The notes beneath the pieces are model-generated. The model worked only from the letters and a program-made list of their open reading frames with translations. It did no database searches and was not told where the DNA came from. 64,000 nucleotides of DNA from NCBI RefSeq assembly GCF_000344685.1, contig NW_006920422.1, positions 486,521 through 550,520 on the forward strand. Direction: 5' to 3'. The translations under genes and the position numbers were made by a program. Source of the stretch: Gloeophyllum trabeum ATCC 11539. Its lineage: Eukaryota; Basidiomycota; Agaricomycetes; Gloeophyllales; Gloeophyllaceae. Every line of letters begins with the position of its first letter. The stretch's first letter is position 1. Below, piece after piece: positions 23,644-35,296 of this stretch.

Positions 23644-24933
23644 CTACGCTATCAATCCTTGCAGGCGTCGGTCAATGCTTTCATAATCCGCTTCATCAAA
23701 CCGCCAGGGGCTATCTTCTGCGCCCCTGAGCCACCTTCTGAGTTTCTGCCCCTCGTCTCCCATTGCGCGGAGCCACAGAGGTTCTCGTTCGCCCACGGCC
23801 CTGCAAGTGAGCAATTGGAGGTCTCGTACCTCCTCATCGGATGCTTCCTGTAAATGCTGGAAGAAGCGGGGCTGAATTGCCCACAGCGGAACTGTCCGAG
23901 CACCCTCCCAGTCGATAACGGCGACAATGCGAGTCGGATCGGCGTCGTCGACCAGAATGTTGCTGACATTCATGTCAATATGTTGTAAGGCAATACTGGA
24001 TATTTCCATTCCCCCAGCTTCGTCCAACTCAGGGTTAGAACGCAGCTCCTCTACAAGTTCTTCGATATTCGCGAGCTGTTCGGAGCTGCGCGGCGCGTCC
24101 CGAGAAAAATCCAGCTGTCGAGCTGCTATAGCCAGAAGCCATTCCTTTGGGTTGTCGAATGGGCCGCATTGCGAGGGATCTGGTGGCCCTATATCTCTGC
24201 TGTTGTTCGATGGTAAGCGCGTCAGAGGCCCGACGAAGAAGTCGCCTTTGCCGTCTTCTTGAAGGCTGCCAATGTGGCTGAACCTGAGGCGAAGAAGTTG
24301 GGCCCAGATATCCGCAACATGCTTTGTGACTTGGCGGCGTTGGTCATCGGACATGGCGGCCCACGCCATGATCAGCGGGGTGCCGCGCACCTGATGGGCT
24401 CATACGTCCAGCTCGCACTACCGATGAATCTGATCCATAATGACTCAGACGCACATATTCCATGACCATCCACTCGCCGCCTACTCCTCCATCCTCGTCT
24501 GCATCGTACCCCAGGACGTCAGGAGCGGGAATCTGCGTATATTTCCGTATGTACTTGATGGTGGCGATCTTCCACGACATGAGTCACTCTCCTGGAAACG
24601 CAAGCGCTTATTTACCTCTGAGGGCATCTTGTTTTTCGGTGATATGCCTGCTCCGAACCGCTTGAGCTCCGGAAAATGGACTCGCACGAATCTTTGCTCG
24701 CCACTGCCCAACGTTGCCATGAATGTCTATGGTGGTAGCACGTCAGCTGGCTGTCATTGAAAGTACGGAAGACGGTATACTTTATGGTGACTACCTAAGT
24801 CGTGTCTCACTTCAGCCTCTGCGATTATCGCGAACGATAATGGCTCACCTTGAACATGTTCTTGGATTTCCTGAACATTATCGCTGAGACGCTTCCCCAA
24901 TCTCTCCGCGAGGACGTCCTCACGGATCTCCAT
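23644..24933 (-). CDS. APH-fold kinase-like protein, pair 2
   Basis: Five exons on the minus strand. Exon 1 is 24933-24849 (MEIREDVLAERLGKRLSDNV); a methionine at 24987 is also in frame, but alignment to the sibling favours 24933. A 14-nt micro-exon completes GSHHK. It is followed by SGEQRFVRVHFPELKRFG, KMPSE, IATIKYIRKYTQIPAPDVL, EWMVMEY, and the last exon from VRGTPLIMAW. Catalytic loop QHIDMNVSN and VIDWEGA are present, as is the conserved PPDPSQCGPFDNPKEWLLAI block before them. The C-terminus is RRLQGLIA. It is divergent from the small gene at 25413 and very similar to the gene at 27882-29192, including shared 3' flank, so the two arose by duplication. Confidence 0.85.
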
Positions 24934-25412
24934 GACACTTTGTGTTCTCGAGTAGAGTCTAAGAGTGGGAGATGTGTTTGGACTCATTTAACTGGGAGAA
25001 GGGTATCACATAGCCTGAGCCACACGGGTAGTCAGGGTCGCCGGGATAATGCTTCCGATGATCCGAATATTGATGCGGCATCTTCTTGAACTTAGAATCA
25101 GTGGAAGGATGTGGCCAGCCCTCCCAAAGCTCCCTCCGAAAACCGATGGTTCGGGAGGTTTGAGACGGAAAACCTATCATGGCCGAACGGAGTTCCAGGT
25201 CGTTGAGGAGATGTATGGCATCGAGAAGAACGGTCCATGACAAGGTATTCTTTTGCCTTCAGGACACGACCCTGCATGCTTCTATGATGCATCAATTATT
25301 CACGGAACACAGAGAAGACCTACGACTGTGGGTACAAACCACATTTCCTCATATAAGAGCATGGCCTGGCTATTCGATTCGCAAGTTCACTCGACTTTCT
25401 ATCGCACGTTAA
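24934..25412. promoter_or_regulatory. divergent promoter region of pair 2
   Basis: The small gene on the plus strand has CATATAAG at about 25350, about 60 bp upstream of its start. A block at 25014-25080 (CCTGAGCCACAC..CGCCGGGATA..CCGATGATCCGA..TTGATGCG) is also found in the pair 3 intergenic region at 29275-29340. It is non-coding in both, so it is a candidate shared control element or simply residual duplication. Confidence 0.55.
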
Positions 25413-25735
25413 ATGTCTCAGAGTTCGTCTCAAGCACAACGACAAGGCCCTGGGGGCACCACCAAGCGATGGGAAATAGGGATTACCTGGGAACAGGGCT
25501 CGTACTGTGGCGTATACGACCCAGCCACAAAGCGAGTCACTACTTATTACTGTAGATTGGAACGTAAGTCTGCCTCGGTTGCTTCTCCCAACTGCCAGCT
25601 GAGCTGAACTTAACACCTCCAGACAAGTCTTCCCCCCAAACTCAGGTAATACTTCCCGTCGTAAAGAATTCAGAACACTGACCCCTCCACTAGCCCCCGA
25701 ACAATGTATACTGGGAAATATACAGCGTCAACTAG
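25413..25735 (+). CDS. small CBM5/12-like protein, pair 2
   Basis: A 71-residue protein from exons 25413-25563 (151 nt), 25623-25645 (23 nt) and 25694-25735 (42 nt). It starts MSQSSSQAQRQGPGGTTKRW. W20, W26 and G29 keep the family spacing, followed by SYCGVYDPATKRV, YYCRLE, HKSSPQTQ and PPNNVYWEIYSVN. Cysteines at the SYC and YYC positions are shared with most siblings. No signal peptide or membrane segment. The GPGGTT leader and the WEIYS.N ending define subtype B, shared with the gene at 29726; its divergent APH partner is also the subtype-B form. Confidence 0.75.
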
Positions 25736-26415
25736 GAGGCGCACTATGCATGCCTGAAAGGTAAGGAAGCCACCTGTGTTTCGAAATCGCGACTCACAAG
25801 GGGCAACAGTCAGTCCTAATGACATCGTCATCTCCATTCGTTTTAGTCTATCTTCACGAGTTGCCTGAGTTTCCTTAATTCATGTACCGGCACGATATCT
25901 GTACACTCCTTAATGTAGCGTTACTTCATGTAGGCCACCGCTCGGATCCAATTTACTCGTCGTTCTCCAGACTGATTAGCATCGACTCGAAGGCCCTTAA
26001 GATGATTAATTTAAGGGCCGAGACGCTGTATAATTCCTAATATTGGGGTCCATTACGTGGGAGAGAGAAGAGACCGGCTTGCAGAAGTAGCTCGCTGATG
26101 GTCGCCTTAAATTGCTGTCCCAACGAGGACACTGCTGAGAGGCAGGCGTAGATGCTACACGCTGCTACTCGAAACTCGAAAGGTACTACAATGCGAGAGC
26201 GCCGTGGTATGGTCGTATACACCATTAGCGGTATGCTAATCATGATGGCCACTGGCACACGAACTTATTGGACTCATGTTGATACATCGCTTCTGTACTA
26301 CATTATCACACCTTGCAGGAGCTGGTCGACGTATTCATAATCCGACTCAGGAAAGTTGAACGGGCTCCACTCTGCTCTTCTCAGCAAGTGCCTGAGACTT
26401 AGCCCCTCCTCCCCT
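25495..26415. repeat. left copy of 921-bp gap-edge duplication
   Basis: This stretch appears base for base again at 27079-27999, directly after the N-gap. It covers most of the small gene of pair 2, the following non-coding DNA and the last part of an APH gene on the minus strand. In this copy the APH frame is cut at 26415, where the sequence changes, so only about the last 40 codons (ending QLLQGVIM) are present. An uncollapsed overlap between two contigs is the simplest explanation. Confidence 0.85.
26283..26415 (-). pseudogene. 3' fragment of APH gene (gap-edge copy)
   Basis: It encodes the C-terminal segment LSLRHLLRRAEWSPFNFPES and onward to QLLQGVIM, identical to the end of the complete gene at 27882-29192. 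Upstream the frame runs into unrelated sequence (26416-26637). It is probably not a separate gene but a duplicate made during assembly. Confidence 0.7.
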
Positions 26416-26637
26416 CGTGGCCAAAACGTTCAGAGTCTACACACGAACAGCGAGACAGGAAAATGTGGACCGGTAAGAGTGACTCCAGTGGCAAATGCAG
26501 TCGTAATGTGATTGGACGCCACAGGACTGGGCACTCACACGTGCCGAAGGTGTCAACGCCGATGATGCACATTTTGGGCCGTGTGGCGGCCTCGCCTGCC
26601 ACAAAATAGGAGCAGCATAACTCCGAGGCAGACTAGC

Positions 26638-27078
26638 NNNNNNNNNNNNNNNNNNNNNNNNNNNNNNNNNNNNNNNNNNNNNNNNNNNNNNNNNNNNNNN
26701 NNNNNNNNNNNNNNNNNNNNNNNNNNNNNNNNNNNNNNNNNNNNNNNNNNNNNNNNNNNNNNNNNNNNNNNNNNNNNNNNNNNNNNNNNNNNNNNNNNNN
26801 NNNNNNNNNNNNNNNNNNNNNNNNNNNNNNNNNNNNNNNNNNNNNNNNNNNNNNNNNNNNNNNNNNNNNNNNNNNNNNNNNNNNNNNNNNNNNNNNNNNN
26901 NNNNNNNNNNNNNNNNNNNNNNNNNNNNNNNNNNNNNNNNNNNNNNNNNNNNNNNNNNNNNNNNNNNNNNNNNNNNNNNNNNNNNNNNNNNNNNNNNNNN
27001 NNNNNNNNNNNNNNNNNNNNNNNNNNNNNNNNNNNNNNNNNNNNNNNNNNNNNNNNNNNNNNNNNNNNNNNNNNNNNN
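26638..27078. other. assembly gap (441 N)
   Basis: A run of N. The duplicated flanks suggest the true gap may be zero or negative in size. The 222 bp before it (26416-26637) match nothing else in the window. Confidence 0.95.
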
Positions 27079-27319
27079 AGGGCTCGTACTGTGGCGTATA
27101 CGACCCAGCCACAAAGCGAGTCACTACTTATTACTGTAGATTGGAACGTAAGTCTGCCTCGGTTGCTTCTCCCAACTGCCAGCTGAGCTGAACTTAACAC
27201 CTCCAGACAAGTCTTCCCCCCAAACTCAGGTAATACTTCCCGTCGTAAAGAATTCAGAACACTGACCCCTCCACTAGCCCCCGAACAATGTATACTGGGA
27301 AATATACAGCGTCAACTAG
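27079..27319 (+). pseudogene. 5'-truncated copy of small CBM-like gene (gap edge)
   Basis: Identical to positions 25495-25735. It holds the end of exon 1 from the GSYCGVYD region, then exon 2 (27207-27229) and exon 3 (27278-27319). The 5' part is lost in the N-gap. Either a second complete gene lies in the gap or, more likely, this is the same locus assembled twice. Confidence 0.75.
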
Positions 27320-27881
27320 GAGGCGCACTATGCATGCCTGAAAGGTAAGGAAGCCACCTGTGTTTCGAAATCGCGACTCACAAGGGGCAACAGTCAGTCC
27401 TAATGACATCGTCATCTCCATTCGTTTTAGTCTATCTTCACGAGTTGCCTGAGTTTCCTTAATTCATGTACCGGCACGATATCTGTACACTCCTTAATGT
27501 AGCGTTACTTCATGTAGGCCACCGCTCGGATCCAATTTACTCGTCGTTCTCCAGACTGATTAGCATCGACTCGAAGGCCCTTAAGATGATTAATTTAAGG
27601 GCCGAGACGCTGTATAATTCCTAATATTGGGGTCCATTACGTGGGAGAGAGAAGAGACCGGCTTGCAGAAGTAGCTCGCTGATGGTCGCCTTAAATTGCT
27701 GTCCCAACGAGGACACTGCTGAGAGGCAGGCGTAGATGCTACACGCTGCTACTCGAAACTCGAAAGGTACTACAATGCGAGAGCGCCGTGGTATGGTCGT
27801 ATACACCATTAGCGGTATGCTAATCATGATGGCCACTGGCACACGAACTTATTGGACTCATGTTGATACATCGCTTCTGTA

Positions 27882-29192
27882 CTACATTATCACACCTTGC
27901 AGGAGCTGGTCGACGTATTCATAATCCGACTCAGGAAAGTTGAACGGGCTCCACTCTGCTCTTCTCAGCAAGTGCCTGAGACTTAGCCCCTCCTCCCCTG
28001 TGGCGCGGAGCCACATAGGCACTCGTTCGCCGATGGCTCTACGAGTGAGCAACTGCAGATCTCGTACCTCCTCATCGGATGCTTCCTCTAGATGGGCGAA
28101 GAAATGAGGTTGAATCGCCCACAGCGGAACTGTCCGAGCACCCTCCCAATCGAGAACGGCTACAATGCGAGTCGGATCACTGTGGTCGACGAGGATATTG
28201 CTCACGTTCATGTCGATGTGGTGTAAGGCGATGTTGGATATCTCCAGCTCGGCTGCTGCCTCGAGTCGTGGGTTGGAAAGCAGCTCTTCTACGACTTTGT
28301 CGATAGGTGCACGCTCTTCGGCGGTGCACACTGTTGCTTGAGAAAAATCGAGGTGCCTAGCAGCTACAGCCAGAAGCCAATCTTTGGGGCTGTCAAACGG
28401 GCCGCAATGCGAAGGATCCGGGGGTGTTATATCCCTGCTGTTATTAGAAGGCAAGCAGGTCATAGGCCCGACAGAGAAGTCGTCTTTGCCATCTTCCTGA
28501 AGGCTCCCAATTTGATTGAAACTGAGGCGAAGAAGATCAGCCCAGACATCCGCAACAGATTCCACGATCTTGTGACGCTGAGCATCGGATGTGGTAGCCC
28601 ACGCCTTGATCAAGGGGATTCCATGCACCTGACGGTTTCATACGCTAAGTTCGAACCGCTAGTAGTCAAACCCCTAGAGACGCACATATTCCATGACCAT
28701 CCATTCGCCGCCCACGCCTCCATCACTGTCTGCATCATATGCTACGATGTCGGGAACTGGGATCTCAGTATGTTTCCTTACAAACTTGATGGTGGCGATC
28801 TTAAACAAAGTAAGCCACTCGTTGCAAGCAAAATGGGACATATGATTTACCTCTGAGGGCATCTTCGTCGCCGGAGACAAACCTGCCCCAAATCGTTTGT
28901 AATATGGGAAATGGACTCGCACGAATATCTCCTTTCCGCTCTCCAAAGTTGCAATGAAGGTCTACAGTTGTTGCAGGTTAGGCGGGCTACCATCGTAAGT
29001 GTAGACAGAATCATACTTTATGGTGACTCCCTGGGTCGTCCGTATCTTAGCTGGATACAGCTTTCGAAACGGTGCCGGCTTACCTTGGACGAATTCTTGC
29101 ATCGCCTTAACATTTTCACCAAGTTGCTTGGCAAGCCTCTTGGAAAGCTCCTCCGGGCGTATCGCTGTGACAACTTCGAGTTCCGTAGACAT
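27882..29192 (-). CDS. APH-fold kinase-like protein, pair 3
   Basis: Five exons in the same arrangement as pair 2. The start at 29192 gives MSTELEVVTAIRPEELSKRL. The 14-nt micro-exon again completes GSHHK. Then come TFIATLESGKEIFVRVHFP, KMPSE, IATIKFVRKHTEIPVPDIV and EWMVMEY. The last exon has the catalytic loop HHIDMNVSN and VLDWEGA. The PPDPSHCGPFDSPKDWLLAV block and DEEVRDLQLLTRRAIGER are shared with the pair 2 protein. All key APH residues are present. Divergent from the small gene at 29726 with about 530 bp between starts. An upstream methionine (29207) adds five residues and cannot be excluded. Confidence 0.85.
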
Positions 29193-29725
29193 AGCGGGTG
29201 TTCTCAAGTAGAATTCGAGAGCGCAAGTGTTAGGTTAGAGTGGGAGTATTTAACTCGACAGAAGTGCCACTTGACCTGAGCCACACAGGCCGTCAGGTCC
29301 GCCGGGATACTGATCCCGATGATCCGACATGTTGATGCGAAGCCCCCTTGCGGTGAACATCGGATTCGCACCTTGACTAAGGTGTGGCTGCACCCTTCAC
29401 CAGGTTCGCCCCGAAAGCGGGAAAAGTGATGGGGGAGATTTGTCAGTAGAAAGTTTACCTATATTCATCTTTTCATATTCGAATTCCAGAACACCAATGA
29501 GGAGTGTAGCATAAAGTTCCGGGTTACACCTTCGACCTTATTCCTTTGTACTGCGACCCTGCATCCTTCTGATGCATCAGCTTGTCCGCCGTAGTTGGTA
29601 ATACTTCCTTGGCGGACAATTGAGGCTCAAGGCCTCAAGGGCGTAAGCCACCATCCTCCGCCGTAAAATCGGATGAACACTTGCCAGTGGTCCAGTAATT
29701 CGCTCACTCTTCCAGACCCCGCTAG
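29193..29725. promoter_or_regulatory. divergent promoter region of pair 3
   Basis: Contains the block shared with pair 2 (29275-29340) and, just beside it, a second shared stretch, AGAGTGGGAG followed by TTTAAC, at about 29235-29255 (also at about 24961-24995). No coding frame is supported. Confidence 0.55.
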
Positions 29726-30054
29726 ATGTCTGAGGGAACTGTGCCCGCACAACCTGGAGGCCCCGGCGGCACTACCAGGCAGTGGCGGAAGGGACTTCGG
29801 TGGGCTGTTGGCTCGTATTGTGGGACGTTCAACCCTGTCACCAAGAAAACCACCACTTACAAATGTCTAGTCGAACGTGAGTCCATATCAGGTGCTTTCA
29901 GAGCTCACCCGACAACGCTTAATTTCTTGTCACCAGACGTCAGTGGTCCGGACACTGCGGTAAGGGTCTTCTACCATAGAGAGTTCAGATTGCTGATTCA
30001 TAAGCCCGTTAGCCCCCGAATGATGTTTACTGGGAGATTTATAGCATCAATTAG
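29726..30054 (+). CDS. small CBM5/12-like protein, pair 3
   Basis: A 71-residue protein from exons 29726-29876 (151 nt), 29937-29959 (23 nt) and 30013-30054 (42 nt). It starts MSEGTVPAQPGGPGGTTRQW. W20, W26 and G29 are kept, then SYCGTFNPVTKKTTTYKC, LVE, HVSGPDTA and PPNDVYWEIYSIN. Subtype B, nearest to the gene at 25413. No signal peptide. Head-to-head with the APH gene at 27882-29192. The intron phases (1, then 0) equal those of all siblings. Confidence 0.75.
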
Positions 30055-32722
30055 GGCCGCACGCGTCAGACAGTGCAAGGTGAGGGACCTACTCATAAGT
30101 GGCAAATAGTCTGACTCACGTCTTACAAAATAGTTTGAATCCCGTCCTTCGTTCCGTTTCGTGAGCATATTTTGTCCAAGAGTCTTCTGAGTTTTCCCTA
30201 TATCATGTACCGGCATCACATCTGTACTCTCCTTAATGTAGCCTTGTGTCATGTAGACCACCTCGTGAATGCATTTTTGCTGGTCGTTTCCCAGACTCAG
30301 TCAATTCTGATTTTTAAGATAATCAATGACGATACTTCGTATCCCGGAAATCACCAGCAGGAACGCGGTCCCCTCGCCAGTCCACTTACCTTCAGGTCTA
30401 GGAATGAGGAAGGAATGAGAAACACCACGGAAATAGTCTTGAGGAACAGTGGAAATTTAAAGCACCTTCATGACACGACCGCTCTCACTCACCAGTAAAA
30501 CGCATCCATACGTGGTATGCCTATGCTTGTCTTCAGCATACGGAACTGACCGGCGCCGAAACGCATATATGTATAGTATAGTCCCTGCCTTTGCTTTACC
30601 TTACGAAGGAGGGAGAAGGAATCGGCTGAAGCAGGTGGCTGATTCCTGGCCGCAGTGAATGTCCGTATCAATAAGAGCGCCGAAAGGAAGGACGATATTT
30701 CGTGCATGCGGGCGCCATTCTCGGACTGCTTTAGTTCTATCTCGCGGCAGATGATAGCGGAAGAAGCAAAGCGCACAGGCAGGCATAAGCAAGAATAAGT
30801 GGGGGTGTAAAGGAATTACTGGTGCTAGATTTTTCGCCGCCCGTTCGTAGCGAAGAGGGGCCGGACCAGAGAGTCTTCACTTGGCATCGACTCGCGCACA
30901 TACCGACATCGCTGTCCTATCCTACGTCGTCCAACACTGCCAAACCAACTCAACGTATTCTTTATCAGCCGCCTCACTGCCACTGGCAGGGCCTGTCTTC
31001 TGCTATTCAGGATCCTGAGTTACCCTCAAATCATGCTTCAAGTTATCGGAGTCGCGTCGCCGCGTGTCGCGACGCGGAAGGCCTTGATGTTCCAAGAGAA
31101 TTATCATCCAGAGTCCAGATTAGCTTCGAGAATCGGCATGTTGTAGGGCGACATAGTAAGAGGTCTACAGGCAGAGGTAATTTTGCTGGCAGTAGACACT
31201 GGCAGCCAGGCGCGCAACGAATGGCAATCACTCGGAATGAACCGGTCTGAGTCTTCATGCTCGGAGTCGACCGGAAGAGTACGCATCCCTGTTCACGAAA
31301 AGCACAGCAGCGTGCCCTAGCAATGCCTGCGCTCAGTGGGCAGTATGTCGAGGTAACTCGGTCTCCAAGGTCTGCATCACTCACGAATCAGATCTAAACT
31401 AGCTCGTCCATCCCTCCATTTCTCAGGACCTGTTTCAGGTATCTTCATGACCCCTCGCCACCGGTAGGCTTCTGTGTTACGCTACATGCGGAGACAGTAC
31501 TCGGAAATTGTCAAGAATTGAAGGGGGAAATCACATGTACGGCCTTGCCGCCCCCGCTTGCTTCCAGGATAAGAAATGGGATGACTACAAAGGTGTTCTC
31601 CTAGGTGAAATCAGGCAAACAACAGACCACATATCCGTTTGGGATACCTCCTGCTTTGGGTCGAACTCACTAGGACGATGCTTTCACCAGGAGCAGTCAA
31701 TGATCGCGGTACCAGATGTGATGTCACACGACGGGCCAACCCAGTCGGGCCGTAACTTCAAAGTCGTCGACGGACTTAAGTTAATGCATCACTGAATGAC
31801 AAGGAAATCCTCTATACTCCCCATCTACTGGCTTCCGCTCAGTTCTCGGACCAGGTCAGTACACGCGTATGGCTCAGGCAGACACCATAGCCTATCAGTT
31901 GTGATGTGCGTTCGCCGTGCTCTCCAAGCCGAAAGATGGTCCAGTCACACCTTCTGTGTCGCTCGTCTATCTTAAGCTTACGCGTCGTCTAGGGAGTTGA
32001 AATCACTTCAACCCGAAGCCAGGGGGAGGACTTGAGCATGGTCAGGAAGCGGAAAATACTGGATATGCCTATCTTCGCACTCGATGAGTAAGAGAAGTGG
32101 GGGAAAATGTGCCAATATAATTTGCTGAGTTCGCACCCGCTCAAGGCCTCGCAGGACATATCCTGGTGAGTTGTATGCCCATTAGGATCACATATTCATA
32201 TATTGCTTCGACCCTGATTCGAAACAGTGGTCGTGCGCTATAGGCGTGCCTCGCCAAATACATGGACCCGAAAAGAAGCTCGTCAACAAGTGCATCAGCA
32301 TGCAAGTACATACGTCCCTTCCCATATCACATTCAGTATGTTTGATCTCCCTCTGGGGTCCTCGTCAACTTTGCACCCGATATGGGCCGATGCTCCTGAT
32401 TGATTCGAAGCACCGGTCCGAAGACCCTTCTGAGCCACACTTCCAGCCCTGAGATACGAGCAGCCCGAGCCCGAACCCGGCGTTGGTCGAATGCTGGGAT
32501 TGGAAAGCCTCTTATTCACAGATTTGACCGACTTCACTTTTGGCGAAGGGCAATTGATTCTTCGATCCGATATCTGAACTTACAGCCGGTTCGATTGTTG
32601 ATGCGACATAGCAGGCAAGTTAAATAGAGGCGGGTTTGTAGCCCTTCACGATCAAAGCCTCAATCAACTGTCCCTCTTCCGGCGCCTCTCACTCTATCCT
32701 CACTCTATCCTACGCCTGCATC
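30055..32722. other. gene-poor region in the APH cluster
   Basis: About 2.7 kb with no supported gene. I searched the minus strand for an APH partner of the small gene at 32723 and found no catalytic loop or DWEGA motif. Open frames at 30822-31250, 31043-31384 (-) and 31508-31795 have no family likeness. Confidence 0.5.
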
Positions 32723-33079
32723 ATGTCGTCTTCAAGGCATCAAGCCCTTCAGCGCGAACCTCTTTCGGACTCAGAGGTCATAGATACTAGCAGCGAGGAA
32801 GATATCCCGGATCCTTGGCGCATGGGAAGGAAATATGATACCAGGTCCACTTGTTCCATCGTCTCCGTGACCTTGAAGACAGTGGTGATATACGAGTGCA
32901 TTAAAGCTCGTGCGTCTTTCTGCCCTATATCGTTCTACACGTAGGTTCTCATAAGGACTTGCAGATACGAGCACTACCGAGAAAAGGGTATGCTGTCTTG
33001 CTATGTCCCACACCGATTTTCTGACATGCCTTTCCAGCCGCCCAGCCCCGTTTATTGGAGGGTGTCTGAGCTCTTATAG
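32723..33079 (+). CDS. diverged small CBM5/12-like protein, no partner
   Basis: An 83-residue protein from exons 32723-32909 (187 nt), 32965-32987 (23 nt) and 33038-33079 (42 nt). The exon 2 and exon 3 lengths are exactly those of the other small genes. The N-terminus is longer and acidic (SDSEVIDTSSEEDIPDP). The family core follows: W32, Y38, STCSIVSV, IYECIKA, HTSTTEKR and PPSPVYWRVSELL. The glycine at the +9 position is R. It is not head-to-head with an APH gene; the next APH (33309-34643) points towards its 3' end. It may be a paralogue that lost its partner or works on its own. Confidence 0.68.
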
Positions 33080-33308
33080 CATCTCCCGTGGCGTCGAGCT
33101 TGGTTCGGACCCTCCGGAGCGATTGGATGTAGTCAATCTGTCGGATATTATTCCGCATGCTAATGGCATTCACGCCTTTCCCTACCGTACCTTTGCACCT
33201 CAAATCAGCCACATGAGAATATGCATACTTGATTCCAAATCGGCCACAGTCGGACAGCAACAGATAAGACAGATATGCCATGTGTGAATATAGCTACACT
33301 ACCAGAAT

Positions 33309-34643
33309 TCATGGATCCGTACCAGCTGGCGGTATACCGCGCTGGTACACATCCGTACCTTCGAAGCTGAACACAACGGGGTCCCACCGACTGTACATAG
33401 CACGGTGTAACACCTCTCTCAGGCTACGCCCCTGGTCATCCGTAGCGGCAAACCAGACCGGGTCGAGGGATCGCACAGCCGCACGAGTATAGACTTGCAT
33501 CTCGTTTTTCTCGTCCGAAGTAGCGTGTTGGATACCGAGGTACCACCGAGGTTGGATAGCGAAGAGGGGCACAGTCCTTGCACCTTCCCAGTCAATGACG
33601 CCGACGATGGCGGTGTGATCGTTGGGGTCCACCAGGATATTGTTAAGCTTGAGGTCGACGTGCTCCAAGGCAATAGCACAGAAGTCCTGCAGAGACTCAT
33701 CGTCGAATACGGTGGTAGCCTGGATGTCTTGTACGACAGCAGCCCTGCGTTCAGAGCCCTCTGACGTGTCAGTGTCGGAAGTCTCGAAATCCAGGTCGCC
33801 AGTGGCAAGAGCTAGGATCCACTGCTTAATAGACACGAAGGGGCCACACTTGGTGGAATCGGGGGGAGCAGTATGATGAGTGTTGTTGGAGGGCATGAAG
33901 GTCATTGGACCGACGGAAATCTCTCCCCCCTCGTTTTCTTGAAGACTGCCAATGTTGTTGAATCTGAGAGCGAGGAGTTGATGGAAAACGTTCGCGAGAG
34001 AATGGGCGACTGCGCGACGCGAGTCGCAAGACATGTCGGGCCATAGGTGGTAAAGGGATAAACCGTTGATCTGAGATTATTTTAGACACTGTCCTTCAAG
34101 GGGTACGAGCCGTCACTCACGAATTCCAAGACCATCCACTCAGCGCCTACGCTTCCATCTTCATCTCCGTCGTAATGCAGGACTTCTGGAACTGGGATAC
34201 GGGTGTGCTCTCGGACATACTTCATGGTTGCGACCTACGTCATGCGTTCACGGATTGCTTGAGTAACAGATACGCTTCCCTCACCTCAGATTTCATTTTC
34301 GACGGCGGCACAATACCAGAACCGTAATCTCGGAGAAACGGATAACTGACTCTAACGAGTCGCTTGATTCCACTTTCTAAAGTGACAATATACGTCTGGG
34401 ATAAGAAGATGAGGAAGTCGGCGAAGGACATCAGGTTGCTAGACCGACTTACCATATGATGGCTCCCTGCCAAAGGGATCACTTCTCTTCACCAATTGCT
34501 CGTCAATTGGACCAGAAATCAGACGCACCTTGCTTATGTCTCTCGACTGCGACGCAGGGATCTGAAAAGCGCTCGCTAATCTTATCGAGGACCAAGTACA
34601 TCTTGACTCCATTGTCAATGAACTCGTACGACTCTTCAGCCAT
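33309..34643 (-). CDS. APH-fold kinase-like protein, pair 4
   Basis: Five exons on the minus strand starting MAEESYEFIDNGVKMYLVLD at 34643. The micro-exon completes GSHHM (about 34454-34467). Then TYIVTLESGIKRLVRVSYP, PPSKMKSE, a VATMKYVREHT-type segment with IPVPEVL, and the last exon with LGLRF/LALRFNNIGSLQENE. Catalytic loop EHVDLKLNN and VIDWEGA are intact. The C-terminus ends ERG-type YQRGIPPAGTDP. It is most like the pair 1 protein (shared FIDNG/FVENG start, PPSKMKSE, CGPF.SIKQW, FDDESL.EFCAI). A TATATAAGG box lies about 70 bp upstream. Divergent from the small gene at 35297. Confidence 0.85.
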
Positions 34644-35296
34644 GATGATAAGTATAGCTGAGGGTGGCTCAGTGAAGACCGACTTGTGGGACTTCATGAT
34701 ATTCCGAAGGACCTTATATACCGATAGTGCTCGGGAGCCACACGGAAGCACTAATAACCGGTGGTTCGGTCACGCCCAAGTGCATGCGGGGTCCTACCCC
34801 GTATCAACACGAGACAAAGCGCTTATGTAACCACAGGTGTCTTCTTTGTGGCCATTGCCACAACTGACCCTTCGATACCATGCTGTCGGTTGGCAGGCGA
34901 AACGCGCTGCGTGTGTTAGAGAAGTGTGTTCTCGATAGTATCTGACTTCTCACCTCAACTCATCAGCGAGATTCGATGAGTAAATCCAGAGGGACCGCTT
35001 GGGGTTATCCTGGCCAATTCAAAAATAATGCTTGCGGCCTGGAGATATCAACGCGGCCTCGGATCACATCTTTGGCTATATACAGCCCTGTATTGGTTCT
35101 CCCGAGAGCGACCCTGAAGGATGTAGATTCCTCCCGCCATCAACCATCAAATCCACAGAAGGCATAACCACACCTACTTCTCCGATTTTGTGGCCTTTTT
35201 TACGTATGCCTCGCCTCAAAAGTGCCCTCCTTTGTCCTCGTCAGCATATAAGGAGCTCGGATCCATACGATACCACATTCAATCCAACATACCACC
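34644..35296. promoter_or_regulatory. divergent promoter region of pair 4
   Basis: Contains minus-strand TATATAAGG (about 34712-34720) for the APH gene and CATATAAGG (about 35245-35253) for the small gene, about 50 bp before its start. No coding frame is supported. Confidence 0.6.

Noticed and set aside
26437..27200. Open frames that run across the N-gap
   Set aside because: They are open only because N was read as unknown residues.
25495..27999. Two real tandem copies of pair 2's small gene
   Set aside because: Base-for-base identity over 921 bp at both edges of an N-gap points to assembly overlap; it cannot be counted as biology without read evidence.
30822..31795. Two plus-strand frames in the APH cluster
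   Set aside because: No family likeness, splice partners or conserved motifs.
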